Below, one piece after another: positions 32,701 to 44,700 of a DNA stretch of 64,000 bases. Each line of letters opens with the position of its first letter. Within the stretch, counting starts at the first letter, position 1. A program made the position numbers and the translations under genes. The DNA is from Paracyclopina nana. Its lineage: Eukaryota > Arthropoda > Copepoda > Cyclopoida > Cyclopettidae. The notes beneath the pieces were generated by a model. It did not search any database. It had not been told where the DNA came from and worked only from the letters and a program-made list of their open reading frames with translations. The stretch spans positions 11,284,001-11,348,000 of the forward strand of contig JAGUCH010000003.1 of NCBI GenBank assembly GCA_019096065.1, written 5' to 3'.

Positions 32701-35700
32701 CTTATGCACTGCCGGCTGCGGGTCCCCAAAGATGAGATCGAGGTTGGTGGTAGGTTGCCTGCCGAACACCATTTCATAGGGAGCCAGCCCCGTGGATCGA
32801 TTCTTTGTGGTACGCAAGATGAATAATGCAAACGGCACTACTTCGGCCCATTTAGAATAGTGTCCCTTGATCATCTTACGTATGAGCTCGTTAAGGTCAC
32901 GGTGGGCCCGCTCTACTGGGTTGCTCTTTGGGTTGTATGACGGCGTGGTGTTGGCCTTGATGCCTAAAGCCGAGCATACTTCCCTCATGAGGTGTGCTGT
33001 GAAGTGAGTACCTTGGTCGGTGTGCAGGCGCTCCGGCAGTCCAAAACGGGGGATGATTTCCGTCGTGAGGAATCGTACCGCTGTCTCGGCATCATTGGAT
33101 CGGCATGGGAAGGCTTCGATCCACTTACTGAACACACACTTGGCCGTGAATAGGTACCGGTGTTGGTTGGACGTGGGCTTGAACGGGCCCACATAGTCAA
33201 GGCTGAGCACCTGGAACGGAAATCCAGCATGGCGTGGTACCAGGGTGTGCCGCTGATCCGAGGTTGCGGGTTTAGATTTCTGACACAGCAAGCAGGACTT
33301 TACGACCTCATCGGCCACTCTAGCCATGTTTGGGAAGTAGAAGTGTTGAGCTGCCCGATGGATCAGGTTGTCTCGACCCTGGTGTCCCATGGTTTCGTGC
33401 ACGTGCCTCAGACTGGCCTCCTCCCACTTGCGAGGTACGATGAGCCGAGTCGAGGGCCGGCCTTGCGGGTCACGCAGCCGGAGAGCTCCTTGCTGGTCCA
33501 GGCATAGGCTGTTGAATTGTTCCATGAGTACCCGCCCTCGGGCGGAGGCAGCATCGAGGTGGGCTCTGGAGGGAGCTTGCTGGAGTTTGACCAATTGGCG
33601 CAGCGTCACCAGGTCGTCATCCTCCTCCTGAGCTTGGCCCATAACTCCGGTTTGGTGGGAATGAGCTTCAGGCTGGCCACGCGGAAGAAGTCGTCATCGG
33701 AAACTTCAGCGCTAATGTGGTCTCCTGCTTGGTCCAAATGAGGCGCACGACTGAGGGAATCGGCATTGCCGTGCTTGGTGCCTGCCCGATGGACGACCTC
33801 AAGTCGTAGTTGGAGATGGTGTCGAGCCACCTGGCCAACATGCCCGTCGGAGCCTCCATGGAGCGAATCCATAGCAGAGCCCGGTGGTCGGTCCGGAGGA
33901 TGAACCTTCGATGCTGCAAGTAGTATTTGAATTGCTTGATGAAGATAATAACAGCGACCAGCTCTCCCTGGTTGGCGGAATAATTGCTCTGGGCCGAGGT
34001 CAACTTCTTTGCTCCGTACAAGATGACTCGCTCCTTGCCTCTCTGCACCTGGGACAAGACCGCCCCTACTGCCCTGTTCTCTTGGGAGAAGTCGGTGTCC
34101 AAGATGAACGGGTTTGGGGACGCGAAGTCGGGATACGCAAGGACCGGGGCCGACACGAGCCGCCTTTTGATCTCCTCGAAAGCATCACGATACTCCTGCG
34201 ACGGTTCGAAGGTCTGAGTATCAGAAGTCCCATCATCCTTGGATAGCCGGGCAGTCAGTGGCGCGGCGATGTGTTGGTATTTCTCGATGAAGGCCCGGTA
34301 GTAATTGGCCTTGCCCATGAAGATGCGAAGGAGTTTGCGAGTGTTGGGTAGCGGCCACTTGCGAATGAGATCTATGTAAGCTGGCATGACTTCCAGCCCT
34401 TTCGGGTGACAACATGCCCGAGGTAAGTCACCCTGGTCTGGAAGAGGTGGCACTTGGTGGGCTTGAGCAACAGGCCTGCCTTCTGATGGGCCTGGAGGAC
34501 GATCTTGAGGTTTTGCAAGTGCGAATCGAAATCGGGGGAGTGAACCAAGCAGTCGTCCAGGTAGGGCAGGGCCACGTTCCATGGCACGCCCTCTAATACC
34601 AGGCGGTTCAAGCGGCTGTATGTCTTAGGGGCATTCGTGAGCCCGAAAGGCATCTTCAAGAAGGCATACGAGCCATCCCCAGTGGAGAACGTAGTCTTCT
34701 CCACGTCCTCAGCGCGAATCGGCACTACGTTGAAGGCTCCCACCGCGTCCAGGGTGGAGAACACGGTGGAGCGGGCTAGCCGGCTCAGGTTGTCCCTCAC
34801 GTCCCGATGGGGTGGGAATCGACCACCGGGATTTTGTTGATCTCACGATGATCCACTCGCCATCGGAGACTGCCGTTCTTCTTGCGAACGGGGACCACTT
34901 GAGCTCACCGATGGGATGAGATCGGAGTGATGACCTCTTCTTCCAACCACTTATGGATCTGCTCCTTCAAGGAGGACTCCAGGTTGGGGTTGATTGGCCT
35001 CCGCCTAATGTTGATCGGTCGGGCGCCAGGCTTGAGATCTATCACATGCTCCACCAACTTGGTCTGCCCAGTGCGACCATCGAAGGAGAAGGCGCCCAGG
35101 TACGCGGCCAGCAGGGACGCGGCCGCCCTCAGGCGTTCGGGATGCCGGCGAAGGAGGTCGTTTTCTTTCAATCCGAATGCTTGAATCGTGAACTCGATCT
35201 TCTCCTGTGGGCTGGCATCAGGGGGCAGCCCCGGCGGCGGCTCCGCGGCCCGGATAGCTTGGAGGTGTGGTGCGGATGCAGCGAGGGCAGCGGCCTCCAT
35301 GGGCTCGTACTCCCTTAGCACACCGTAAAGAGTGCCCCCCTTTACTTGCAAGGGGTGATCCAGTGGGTTCAGCATTCCCACCAGCAGGTGGCCTCCTGCG
35401 GAGGGTCGCACCACGGCGTTCAGCCAAGGAGCCAGCTGGGTTTCTTCAGCGAACTGCCCTTCAGCCTCCAGGACTGCGGGCTTTGCATCGCCGTGAGGCC
35501 ATAGAACGGCAACGGCCGCGACGAGAGCAGTGCTGCGTGGCGGGACAGTGGCCGGCCGGAGGACACATATTGGGTATTCCCCCGGGGAAGGCTGGCTGGA
35601 GGCCGACAGGGCCCCAACCAGCGGAACACATTGGCCGTGAATTCTCAGGGCACCCCGCGAGTGGAGCTGGTCGATGCGGTGGTGGCTCAAGAAGGGCCCC

Positions 35701-38700
35701 GAGAGGTTGAAGTCCATAGACAAATTGCGCACCACTGCCGGGCGGATGGAGAACACGTGAGGGTGCTCCCCGAACTGCACCCGTAGAGGCTGCTTGAGTT
35801 CCCCCAACACTTGCAGCCGATGGCGGGCGTGGGCCGTGCCCACAGCGGTCATGTCCTCCAGGGGTCGCAACCCGTGGGGGAGGACTCCCAGTCGCTTAGC
35901 GAAGTCCTCAGAGATGCAAGTGCGCCAGCTGTTTCCGCTGTCCACTAAGGCTCGCGTCTTGATGCGGCCGATGTGCACTGGCACTTGGGTTAAAAATTGT
36001 TTATGCTGTGTGATGTGGTCTAATGCGGCCAAGATGAGGGATGCTGGCGTGACCCGGGCGGAGCCCTCTACAACCGGGTCGGGTCGTTTCCCGCCGGCGT
36101 ATTCCCGGAAGCTTCCGACTCGGCCTCAGGGCCGGCCTCACTGATCTCGTTGACCTTGGGCCGCTTGCCGGCGGACTGCTTGCCGCTGGACTGGTTGGAA
36201 TCGGAGGACCGCTTCCGGTCCGAAGGCTGGCCCGACCCCCACTTGCCCGAGGCGGACGAAGAGCGTTGCTGCAGTTGGCTTGCAGCTTTGTGCCACTTGT
36301 TGATCTTGGGGTTGTAACGGTTGTTGCGCTTGTCCCGCTCGAGGGCGCGGCACTCGGCCCGGCGATGGCCTTTCCTCTCGCAGTAGAAACAAGTGATGTC
36401 GGCATCGGCATCCGAGGAATGCAGGGCGGCTACTCGGCCTTTGCTTTGCCCGATCGTCATCCAACACTCGGCTTGGCAAGCGGCCTCCAGGGCATCGGCC
36501 ATGGTGGCGAACTTGTGCCCGGCGAGGCCCATCACTACGTCTTTGCGGTGCATCTTGGTGACGAAGATGCGGATGAGGTCAGGGTAGGTCTCGACCTCCT
36601 TGGCGAGCTCCGGTCTGGCTCGAACAAAGATGCTCCTCAGGCGGGCATGCCATTGCGGAATAGCCTCCTCTGCCTTCTGCTGGGCAGTCTCCAAGGCAAT
36701 ACGGGCCACCTGAGAGGACGTGGCGGTGACGAAGAACCTCTCGTACGCATCCAGCAGGTGCATGAAGGTGAAGGCTTCGTCACCCAGTCGGAGGTCGACC
36801 TCGTTGACCGTCCGGAGCGCCACCCCGACCATGGCGTGCTTGATCTCCATTTTCTTGGTGGCCTCCGAGGCCGTTGAACCCAAGAAGGTGGCCTCTACAT
36901 GCAGGCGGAAGGTGAGCCATTTATCGGCCTCTGTGTCCTCAAACTTCTCAAGTTTCCGCTTGCGACCGGCGCGAGCCGCGGCGGCCTCGGCCTCGAGGCG
37001 CCGGGCTTCCGCCTCCACTTGTCGCAACTCGGCCTCCCTCTGTCTGGTCTCGAGGTCGGCGTTCCGTTGGGCTTCGAACCCGCGAAGGAGTTGGAGCATC
37101 ATGGCTTGCATGTCTCCTGACGCCGGGGGTGCGTTGTTCGGCCCGGCCAATTGGGGCGGCGGAAGCCCGCCAGCGGCGCCGCCGCTTCCCCCTGTGGGCG
37201 TGCCCGATCGTGGGTGGGTCCCGCCCTGGGCCCCAAGTGGATTGCCTCCTTGGGCCCCGCCAACCCCGAGGGGGTTGCCCCCTTGGGCCGCCAACCCCGA
37301 AGGGCGCGAGGACCTCGACCTCCTCCCGGCGCGAGCCGGCGAGGTGGCCAGGATCGGAGAGATTATCGGGGTCTTCGTCAGCGGAAGATGGGCGTTGCTT
37401 TGGTGATCGAAGCATCATGATGTCTACTGTGCTATACAGAAGGAGTTAGCTTAAGCGTACAAGCAATTGAAAGTGTTGCGTTTTACCAGCGGTGAAATGG
37501 TGCAAAGCGAGAAGATTGGGGGTGTAATAGCCTTGGGAGCTTCCAAAGAACTGGGCTCGACCCCCCGATCAGCTCTCTTTTTATTGTCACCAGATCAGCG
37601 CAACGGCCGCTCTCATGGCCAGCAGGGGAATTCTGGCCCCTCTGATAAATTGTTTTAAAACGACTCTCTCTCAAGATTGTTTACAAGATCTGGTTTACGA
37701 CCGGTGATTTAGGCGGCCAATTTTAGCTATTTAGCTATTAGCGAAGCTTCATTAGCAACAGGATGCGAGATTTAGTTTACAACTTCTTGCAGCTGCAACA
37801 GCAGTCGATCTCCCCTGTTACTAGGAGTAACCTTGGGAATGGGGCCATAAAGAGGCCAGCGGCTTGGTCTATTTGCGACCGTATTTGCGCGACACAGTGC
37901 CGGTCTCCGAGTGACCATTTATGGCCATATTTTGTGCCTGATCCAATCTCGAAAGTGACCGTGAGCGGATTAGCGATAAGCGGTTGAGCCGACCCATCTA
38001 CGGGTCAAGGGATTAACTTCCCTATTAATACATTGCTCAGTGATCCTGACTGATCCTCAAGAGCCAAGCCTTTTCCGGCCTTCGCCTGGCGGCCCGCCGC
38101 TGGGGTCCGCCTGACGGCTTCCCGAGGTATACTTCTCGGGGTAATCGATAGTCGTGGCCTGATTTCTTTCTGGCTGCGCGCGCGCGCAGTATTTGGGAGC
38201 GTGTAGTTAGTTGTTGTTTATTGATCTTAATGCAATCATTAACATGAATCGTTCTGACAAATGCGCGTTTTTCTGCAGAGTAACGCGGCCTCCCTGCCAA
38301 GGTTTCGATGGTGGCCTTGTTGCGAGGGCGAGGCTGTGATGGCGACTCAGGTGTCCAGCGATCTTGCTGCCTGAGGGCCCGTGCTCTCCTGGTGATGCCC
38401 GCCATTCTCTGTGGCGCAGCCTCAGCCGAGGACAAGCGAGGTGATTCTAGCGACTCAGGTGTCCAGCGATCTTGCTGCCTGAGGGCCCGTGCTCTCCTGG
38501 TGATGCTCGCCATTCTCTGTGGCGGCCTCAGCCGAGGACAAGCTTGCTCGGCGTACGATAGCCGGCTGACAGCGTATTCGCGATTTTCTGCTATAGTGTC
38601 GCGATGCCTACTGCCACAACACCTCCATGCGATCCGGGCATACGGCCTCAAGGGACGCGCCCGACCTCGGCCTGGGGTGGATGCTGTGCTCTGGTCATTC

Positions 38701-41700
38701 TGGCACGAATGCTTGACTGGCGCAAGGGTGACGACTCGCTGCCGGTGTCACCGGTGTCTTGCTTGGACTGTGGTGTTGGCCTACGGGTGTGGCTCCTTGC
38801 CACGCCCCTTTTGGTCCCATCTGGCTATTTGCTCAGCCATATTGCTGTCCCTTATTTGCGGGTTTGTTGGGGCGAAGGTGTCGATAACTCGGGGAGTTGT
38901 CCTACCGACCGCGCCAACTTGTAGGAGGTTCGTATAGACCCCCCGAGGATGACACGCGCGCCCGCGGGTAGCGATAGAAGAACTTGCTACTGAAACTAGT
39001 CGAGATGTTTACTCGAGTGCGTCCGTTTATTAACTGCTGTACAATTCGTTTCACCGGGACGGGGCGCTCGCAGGCGCCCACAGAACACACCCGTATACCC
39101 GTGTTCCTGCTACACATGACTGAGAAAAAGCCATCTTAACTTGATCCTGGTGTTGAAAAGGAATAAAAATGCAGCAACTTCATTTGCAAAACTGGAATTG
39201 AGTGTAGGCTTAAGGGCTAGCTGTAAAGTTGGCCTCTCAAATAAATGGCTAGAAGCAACATTCTGAACTCTTGTTGGCTCAAGAAGAGTTGACAAGTTGT
39301 GCTATATGTTGCAAGTTGGTATTGAAATTTGCCTGTAAAAGATCTTAATGGAGCTCACAAGCTGACAGCTTGATGTATGCCATTCTGCAGAGGTTGTGCT
39401 AACTAGCAAATTAAAGCCAAAAAGTTTCTTTTTTCATTTTGCAATTACAAAAGCAGCCTTAATTTGGTAGCTTTCCCAGAAGAGCTAGGAGGCAAGCCTA
39501 CTTTCTAATATCTTAATTCTATTGATGTTCTGAAAGAATATTAGATTGCTTTGGTCCATGACATTTCCAAATATGGTTTGCAAAACCAGAAAATATTTAT
39601 GAAAAGGCTGCAGAGAGTGATGATGATCGTGCGCAGCAAACATCATCCATGATTTTAGCATTTTTTCGATCAAAAAGCTGGCTTCTCCCCAAGTTTGCCT
39701 GCTTCCAGAGGAGAAGAAGGAGCGGTTGGTTACACAAAAGCGAGGAGCAAAACTTTTGAAGGGTCCCGGGTTGGCACTGGTGCGGTTGGTGGCTTGTTTT
39801 TGCTCAATTGTGGTATCACACGCGTAAAAGTTGCCATGGAATCTAGATTGATCGCTTAAATATATCCTCGTCAGTTTGTCAAGCAAACTTTCGTCTTTTC
39901 GAGCACTGCAACTGCACACTATTTGGCGTCAAAAAACAGCAAGTTTCTTCTCTTTTTGCAGCGAAGCAAAGCTACAAAAGTTGGTGTCAACTTGGCTGTC
40001 AGCTGAGAGCGAAAAGCAAGTTACTCCATTGCACAATTGTTTTGAAAACTGCACGAGTGCAGCGTTGCCAGACCTAAAAACGCAAAGTGGCTCTTTTTCG
40101 CAAAACTAAGAGTTTTAACGTTGTTCCTGCTTGAAAACTCGAGGAGTTTGGCTACTTTTTCTCTTCTAGTGAATTACTTTCATGCAAAATGCAAAGGGTG
40201 AGCTTCCTCTTTGAGGAAGCTGCTAAATATCTGTCAAGCGCGAGCATGCACGAGTAGCTCCGTTTCTTCTCTGACTGAGCTTGAAAGAAAGTTATTAGGG
40301 TCTATGAATGGGCTCCTTGATGCATTGATGATGCCTCTAATCGTCCTCCCTTTGAGGCTGGGGGAAAAAGTTCAAGACTTACGTCTCATATCGATGGTGA
40401 CATTCGTGGCTGCCGGTCTGGTAACGTTGTTGTTCGAGGCGAAGCAAGTTAGCGTTTTGCCAAAATGGCTCCTGGTCAAGGCGTTGATGTGCAACTTGTT
40501 TTGAGCCTCTTGGTGGGTCTTCTCGAACATGGAATCAACTATGCTCGCCTCGGGCTCGTTTTCTTGCCAAACCAAGTCGGGTAATGGATATCCTAATGGG
40601 ATAGAAACATTGAAGAACTGGCCTCACTTCTTTTGGCATGCCAACACTCTATTCACCTCCTCCTGCTCATTTCCTTCGAGGATATATAAAGTGCTTCATC
40701 ATGTGAAAAAATGGCCATCTTTACATCTTTAGCCCTACCTTAGCACAGTGGGTAAGTAAAATTACTACAGAACAATAATGATGAGGACAAATGAGCTTGA
40801 TGCAGTTTTTCTTTTTTTTTTAAATCAAACCTGGTTTTCTGCTGCTGATTTAGCCCTTTGTGGCAGTTGCCTTACAGCCTTAATATTTCAGCAGCAGCTT
40901 TGGTAGCTATGAATAAAACTGGCCTATTTTTTGTCAGGTGTCACTGCATTTCTCGATTTAGATTTTATGGCCCCTCCACCAAAAGAAAGCATATTTGCAC
41001 ACCTGCAAACGATCCCTTTCAGCTGGCCATGAAAATTATGTATAAAATCCTGTATATAACTTGAAAGCTCAACAGATCGGCAAGGTCAATCTCATCATTT
41101 TGAGCTGCTCAAAAGTACTACCATTAGTGTTTTTTGCTGCCCACTGTGCCAATGCCATTATGGCAGCATAATGTACTTTTTGTCTGGTGGAAGTGGCAAA
41201 CTTGATTGTTTTACCTTTCTTGGAAGACATACAAATGATGGCCAAGGGTTCTCCCTCGTCGTACGGCCCAATAAGTGACCCCAATCTTCGGCCACTTGTG
41301 TCCAATATTTGCGGTGGATCAGGGGGAACTGAAAAATTATACTACTATACTCCCTAGCTATAAATATGGCACAGTTCAAATCTTACCAACGACAGTGAGG
41401 TTGACCAGTGTGTTGATCGTTTGGGACCGCTTGAAATCGACCCTGCACCTGTAAAGGCCATTCTCGTGGGCCTGAATGTTCTCGATGAACATGGTGGCAT
41501 GATGAGGATCGAATGTAGCTCGAGCTCCAAAGCCTCTGGGAGAATCTTCACTCCAAGCAGTCGCGTTTGAAACAGCCTCGCGGGCATCGTATCTGCAACA
41601 CGTCAAACTTCCATTGAGCACTTGTTGTATACCAGGCCGTTCTCATTTGGCAATAAAGCTAAGCAACGTTCAACATGGTAAGCAAAGTTAATGTTGGGCG

Positions 41701-44700
41701 AAATTAGCCAACGCTAACCAGTTATGTCGCTCAGCAGTTGAAAAATGCAGCTGCTTTCCTTTGAATCTTGAGCTTTTTTCTCATATCTTAGCTTAGCTTT
41801 TTCATGTAATATGAGAACGGCCTTATCGTGGTGTATACTATATGCCAAAAAGTGCATTCTTAAAGGGAATCTCAAACGAGAATTCTCTTTTATGCCTGCT
41901 AACTTCCTGGCTTTTTATCCAGGTCCCTTGGGACTGCTGAAGAGAAGCTTAAAATAAAATGACCACTCATATTTACTGCTGATCTTTACTGCGTGACTAT
42001 TTCACACAAGGCCATGTTGCTAATACGTTTTGGTACATAAGGCCTCACTCTTATCTGGGAAATGATGAATTAGAAATGAGCACGCCAGAGTCTATATCCC
42101 TTCTGATTGAGCTAGGCGCGCGTACGTGCATTTGAATTCACGGTAACTGAATTACGAGCAGAATTTGGCTCGGAACTTTGCTCCACTTCCCATGGGATGC
42201 ATTCCTGGGGTGCACTCCACATTTCACCATAAAATGTCAAATGTTGTTAAAACAGCTTGGTACTAGGCCCTCCATTATGCATATGCCATGCATGCTAAGC
42301 AGTAATGGATCTACCTACTTATCTGGATTAACCACGTATATGGTCTCTGGAAGAAATAATGGGTTGGCTACAAGCAGTCCTTTTTGCCACTAATAAACAG
42401 CCTAATTGTAATTAGTGTTCGTTTGGAAGACAGCAGTCCACTACTAGAAGCTATCTGGAGGTTTCACTAAATTAACCACCAGACTTGAGCCATGAATCAG
42501 CCAATAAAGAAAGCAGCTAAAATAGAAATCCTTTGCTGTATATGGCAATGGTTGCTGTTCTTTTCCACCAATTAATTTCAAACTTGTGCCATTTTCTCCA
42601 CTGTTTATGAGCATTGCAGTTGAGCCATTACCCGCACACTACAGCCCTAAATTATACTACGACCACCCTTAATACTGCAATTCTATTACTACCACTAAAG
42701 CTATGTATACTTAAAATATTGCCTCTGATTTTTTTCTACTGAGTTCTGGTTTGGCAGGAATGCACTCTGTAATACATGTGTATCCTGATACGTGTGTATT
42801 CATAGTTTTGCAATATTTGCTTGTTTGCTTTGCAGCACACATAGTATACCACGTTGTAGCAGCAGTAGCAAAGTCCCTTGGGACTTCTGCAGCAGTAGGA
42901 GAAAATTGTGACAAGACGCAATTTCCAAACGTCCCCAAGCTCTCATTAAGTCCAAGCCTGTATGTAGTATCTTGCTCGATCTCGACAAGAATGTGAGTCT
43001 CAATCCTGGAAGACCTTAAACTATCAGCAGCCTCAGTTGGGCCTCAACGTGAAGCGAATGCAAGCTAGGACAAATTCCTGGCCTTTTTCGGGACAGGAAA
43101 CGAAAACGTGATTTCCCTCAAGAAAAAATTGGCCAAATACAAAATGATCGAATGGTCGCTGACATGTGTGCCAAAGTAGATCAATGTGTATTGGATTTTT
43201 CTCATTTCAACCCATACAAACTTGAGTGTAAGGAATTTTAATGTGCACTTTTTGGCGAGAATAGTGAGCTTTCTAAGGTATTTTAATTCTTGGGGTTTTT
43301 GTGTCCAATTCAAGACCAGCTAGATCAGATGGGTAAAAAATGCCTCTCCTTACTGTTTGAAAGTTGGGCTATAAAAAGTCAATGAAAAGTTCTCAACAAC
43401 ACATGTTTCACTCCTAAATTGCCTCTTTCTACCTGTTCAAGTCCCTGTAGTAGTGGAACAATGTGTATGGACAACAAAGTTCCTGTATGTGCACTCTAAA
43501 AACAGCTAGGCCCATGAACTAAAAATTCAGGAGCCTGCAGCTTTGAAATCAGCATTTGCTGGTCCAATTTTCTGCTTGGCTTCACTCTTGTCCTGGATCT
43601 TTCAGGTCTTGAAATACTACTTGGATTTAAAGTTGAGCTGTTGCACATTGAGAGAGAGAGAGAGAAAGCAGAAAAAATCACCTGAGAACCTCCAGCCTTC
43701 AAGTAAGAAAAAATCATGAAATTGAAATTTTACCACACTCAATAGGTGATACTATGTGGATATTTTGGCCTTAATAATATCTCATAAAAAAGAGTTGGTG
43801 TTGACTTTAAATGATGACACATATAAAGGCAGCTGTTGGGTGACAACACCTGCTGGCACAAAAGAGATCTAATATGATGGCATTTCTGATTTCCAAAAGC
43901 CCTTTCCAAAGAAGACTTCTGACACGTGGCTCAAAAACAAATTTCATTACTTTGCTTGGCTTGCCATTTCCCCATACATTACTGAGTATTTTCACCCAAT
44001 ATTTCAGGACAGATTTTGCAGGTGAAGACGTAACGTATATAGTACTACTATGTGGATATAAATTGTTGATAGTACGCGTCCAAATGGATAAAGTATCTCT
44101 TTTTGGAAAGCTCTTGTGCATTGTGTTTGACAGCAACAAGCATCGCGTGGTGGTAAAAAGGGCATTTCTGGCATTTTCGCGCACTGAGAGCAGCCCAAGT
44201 GAAATACTGCCACAAGGTGAAAGCCCCCTGCTTTTCAGGTGTTTTTCCCTGGTGGATCCCTTTTTAAACTCTCGTGAATGGATGAATGAATGGCAAGACA
44301 ATTTATCCCACAGTGCATTGCTTCAGTGAGCCAGAAGGATAAGCCAAATCTGGTGAAAGGCCATCCGGATCAGAAGTGAAGAAGAGGAGCAAAAACCGAT
44401 TTCGCACTACTTCTGCTGCTGCTGTGTCAAGCCCTCGGTTTTTTCGGGCTTCCAGTACAAAGAGTCACATTATATGGTATATTGTAGAAATATTGTATGG
44501 TTTTCAGACAGAGAGAGACCAATCTGCTCTCCACTCACCTTTCACTCCATTTAGACTTGAACAGCATTGACCTTGTATACTTCTACTTTCAAGCACTTCA
44601 AAGGCCACGAGCAGCCTTTACAAAACAACAAAGGCTCCAATCCGACGAACGATTGAACTCCACTTAACTCTACTGTGTAGTAGCTTTCTAAAATCAAACT

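Larger units (their letters stand above)
37419..38898 (-). other. Untranslated leader of the LTR element
   Basis: A 1.5-kb stretch between primer-binding site and gag. It should hold the packaging signal and any splice donor for the envelope RNA. It contains a tandem duplication (38342-38543) and a long arginine-rich reading frame (38651-38037) whose coding status is doubtful. Confidence 0.5.
28749..39114 (-). mobile_element. Envelope-bearing Ty3/Gypsy LTR retrotransposon
   Basis: A 10,366-bp element inserted in intron 5 (27768-40382) of the Sidestep-like gene, transcribed on the same strand. It is bounded by 195-bp LTRs and the 4-bp target duplication CATG (28745-28748 and 39115-39118). Order in its own direction: 5' LTR, primer-binding site, 1.5-kb leader, gag, -1 frameshift site, protease, reverse transcriptase/RNase H, integrase, envelope-like gene, polypurine tract, 3' LTR. 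Its GC content is clearly higher than that of flanking DNA. Integrase downstream of RNase H places it in Ty3/Gypsy (Metaviridae) rather than Copia. The LTRs read as identical, which implies recent insertion, yet gag-pol carries several frame breaks while envelope and integrase are open. Confidence 0.95.

Noticed and set aside
36720-37406. Plus-strand frame of 228 codons across gag
   Set aside because: It is the antisense shadow of gag. The gag strand carries the zinc knuckle and frameshift signal.
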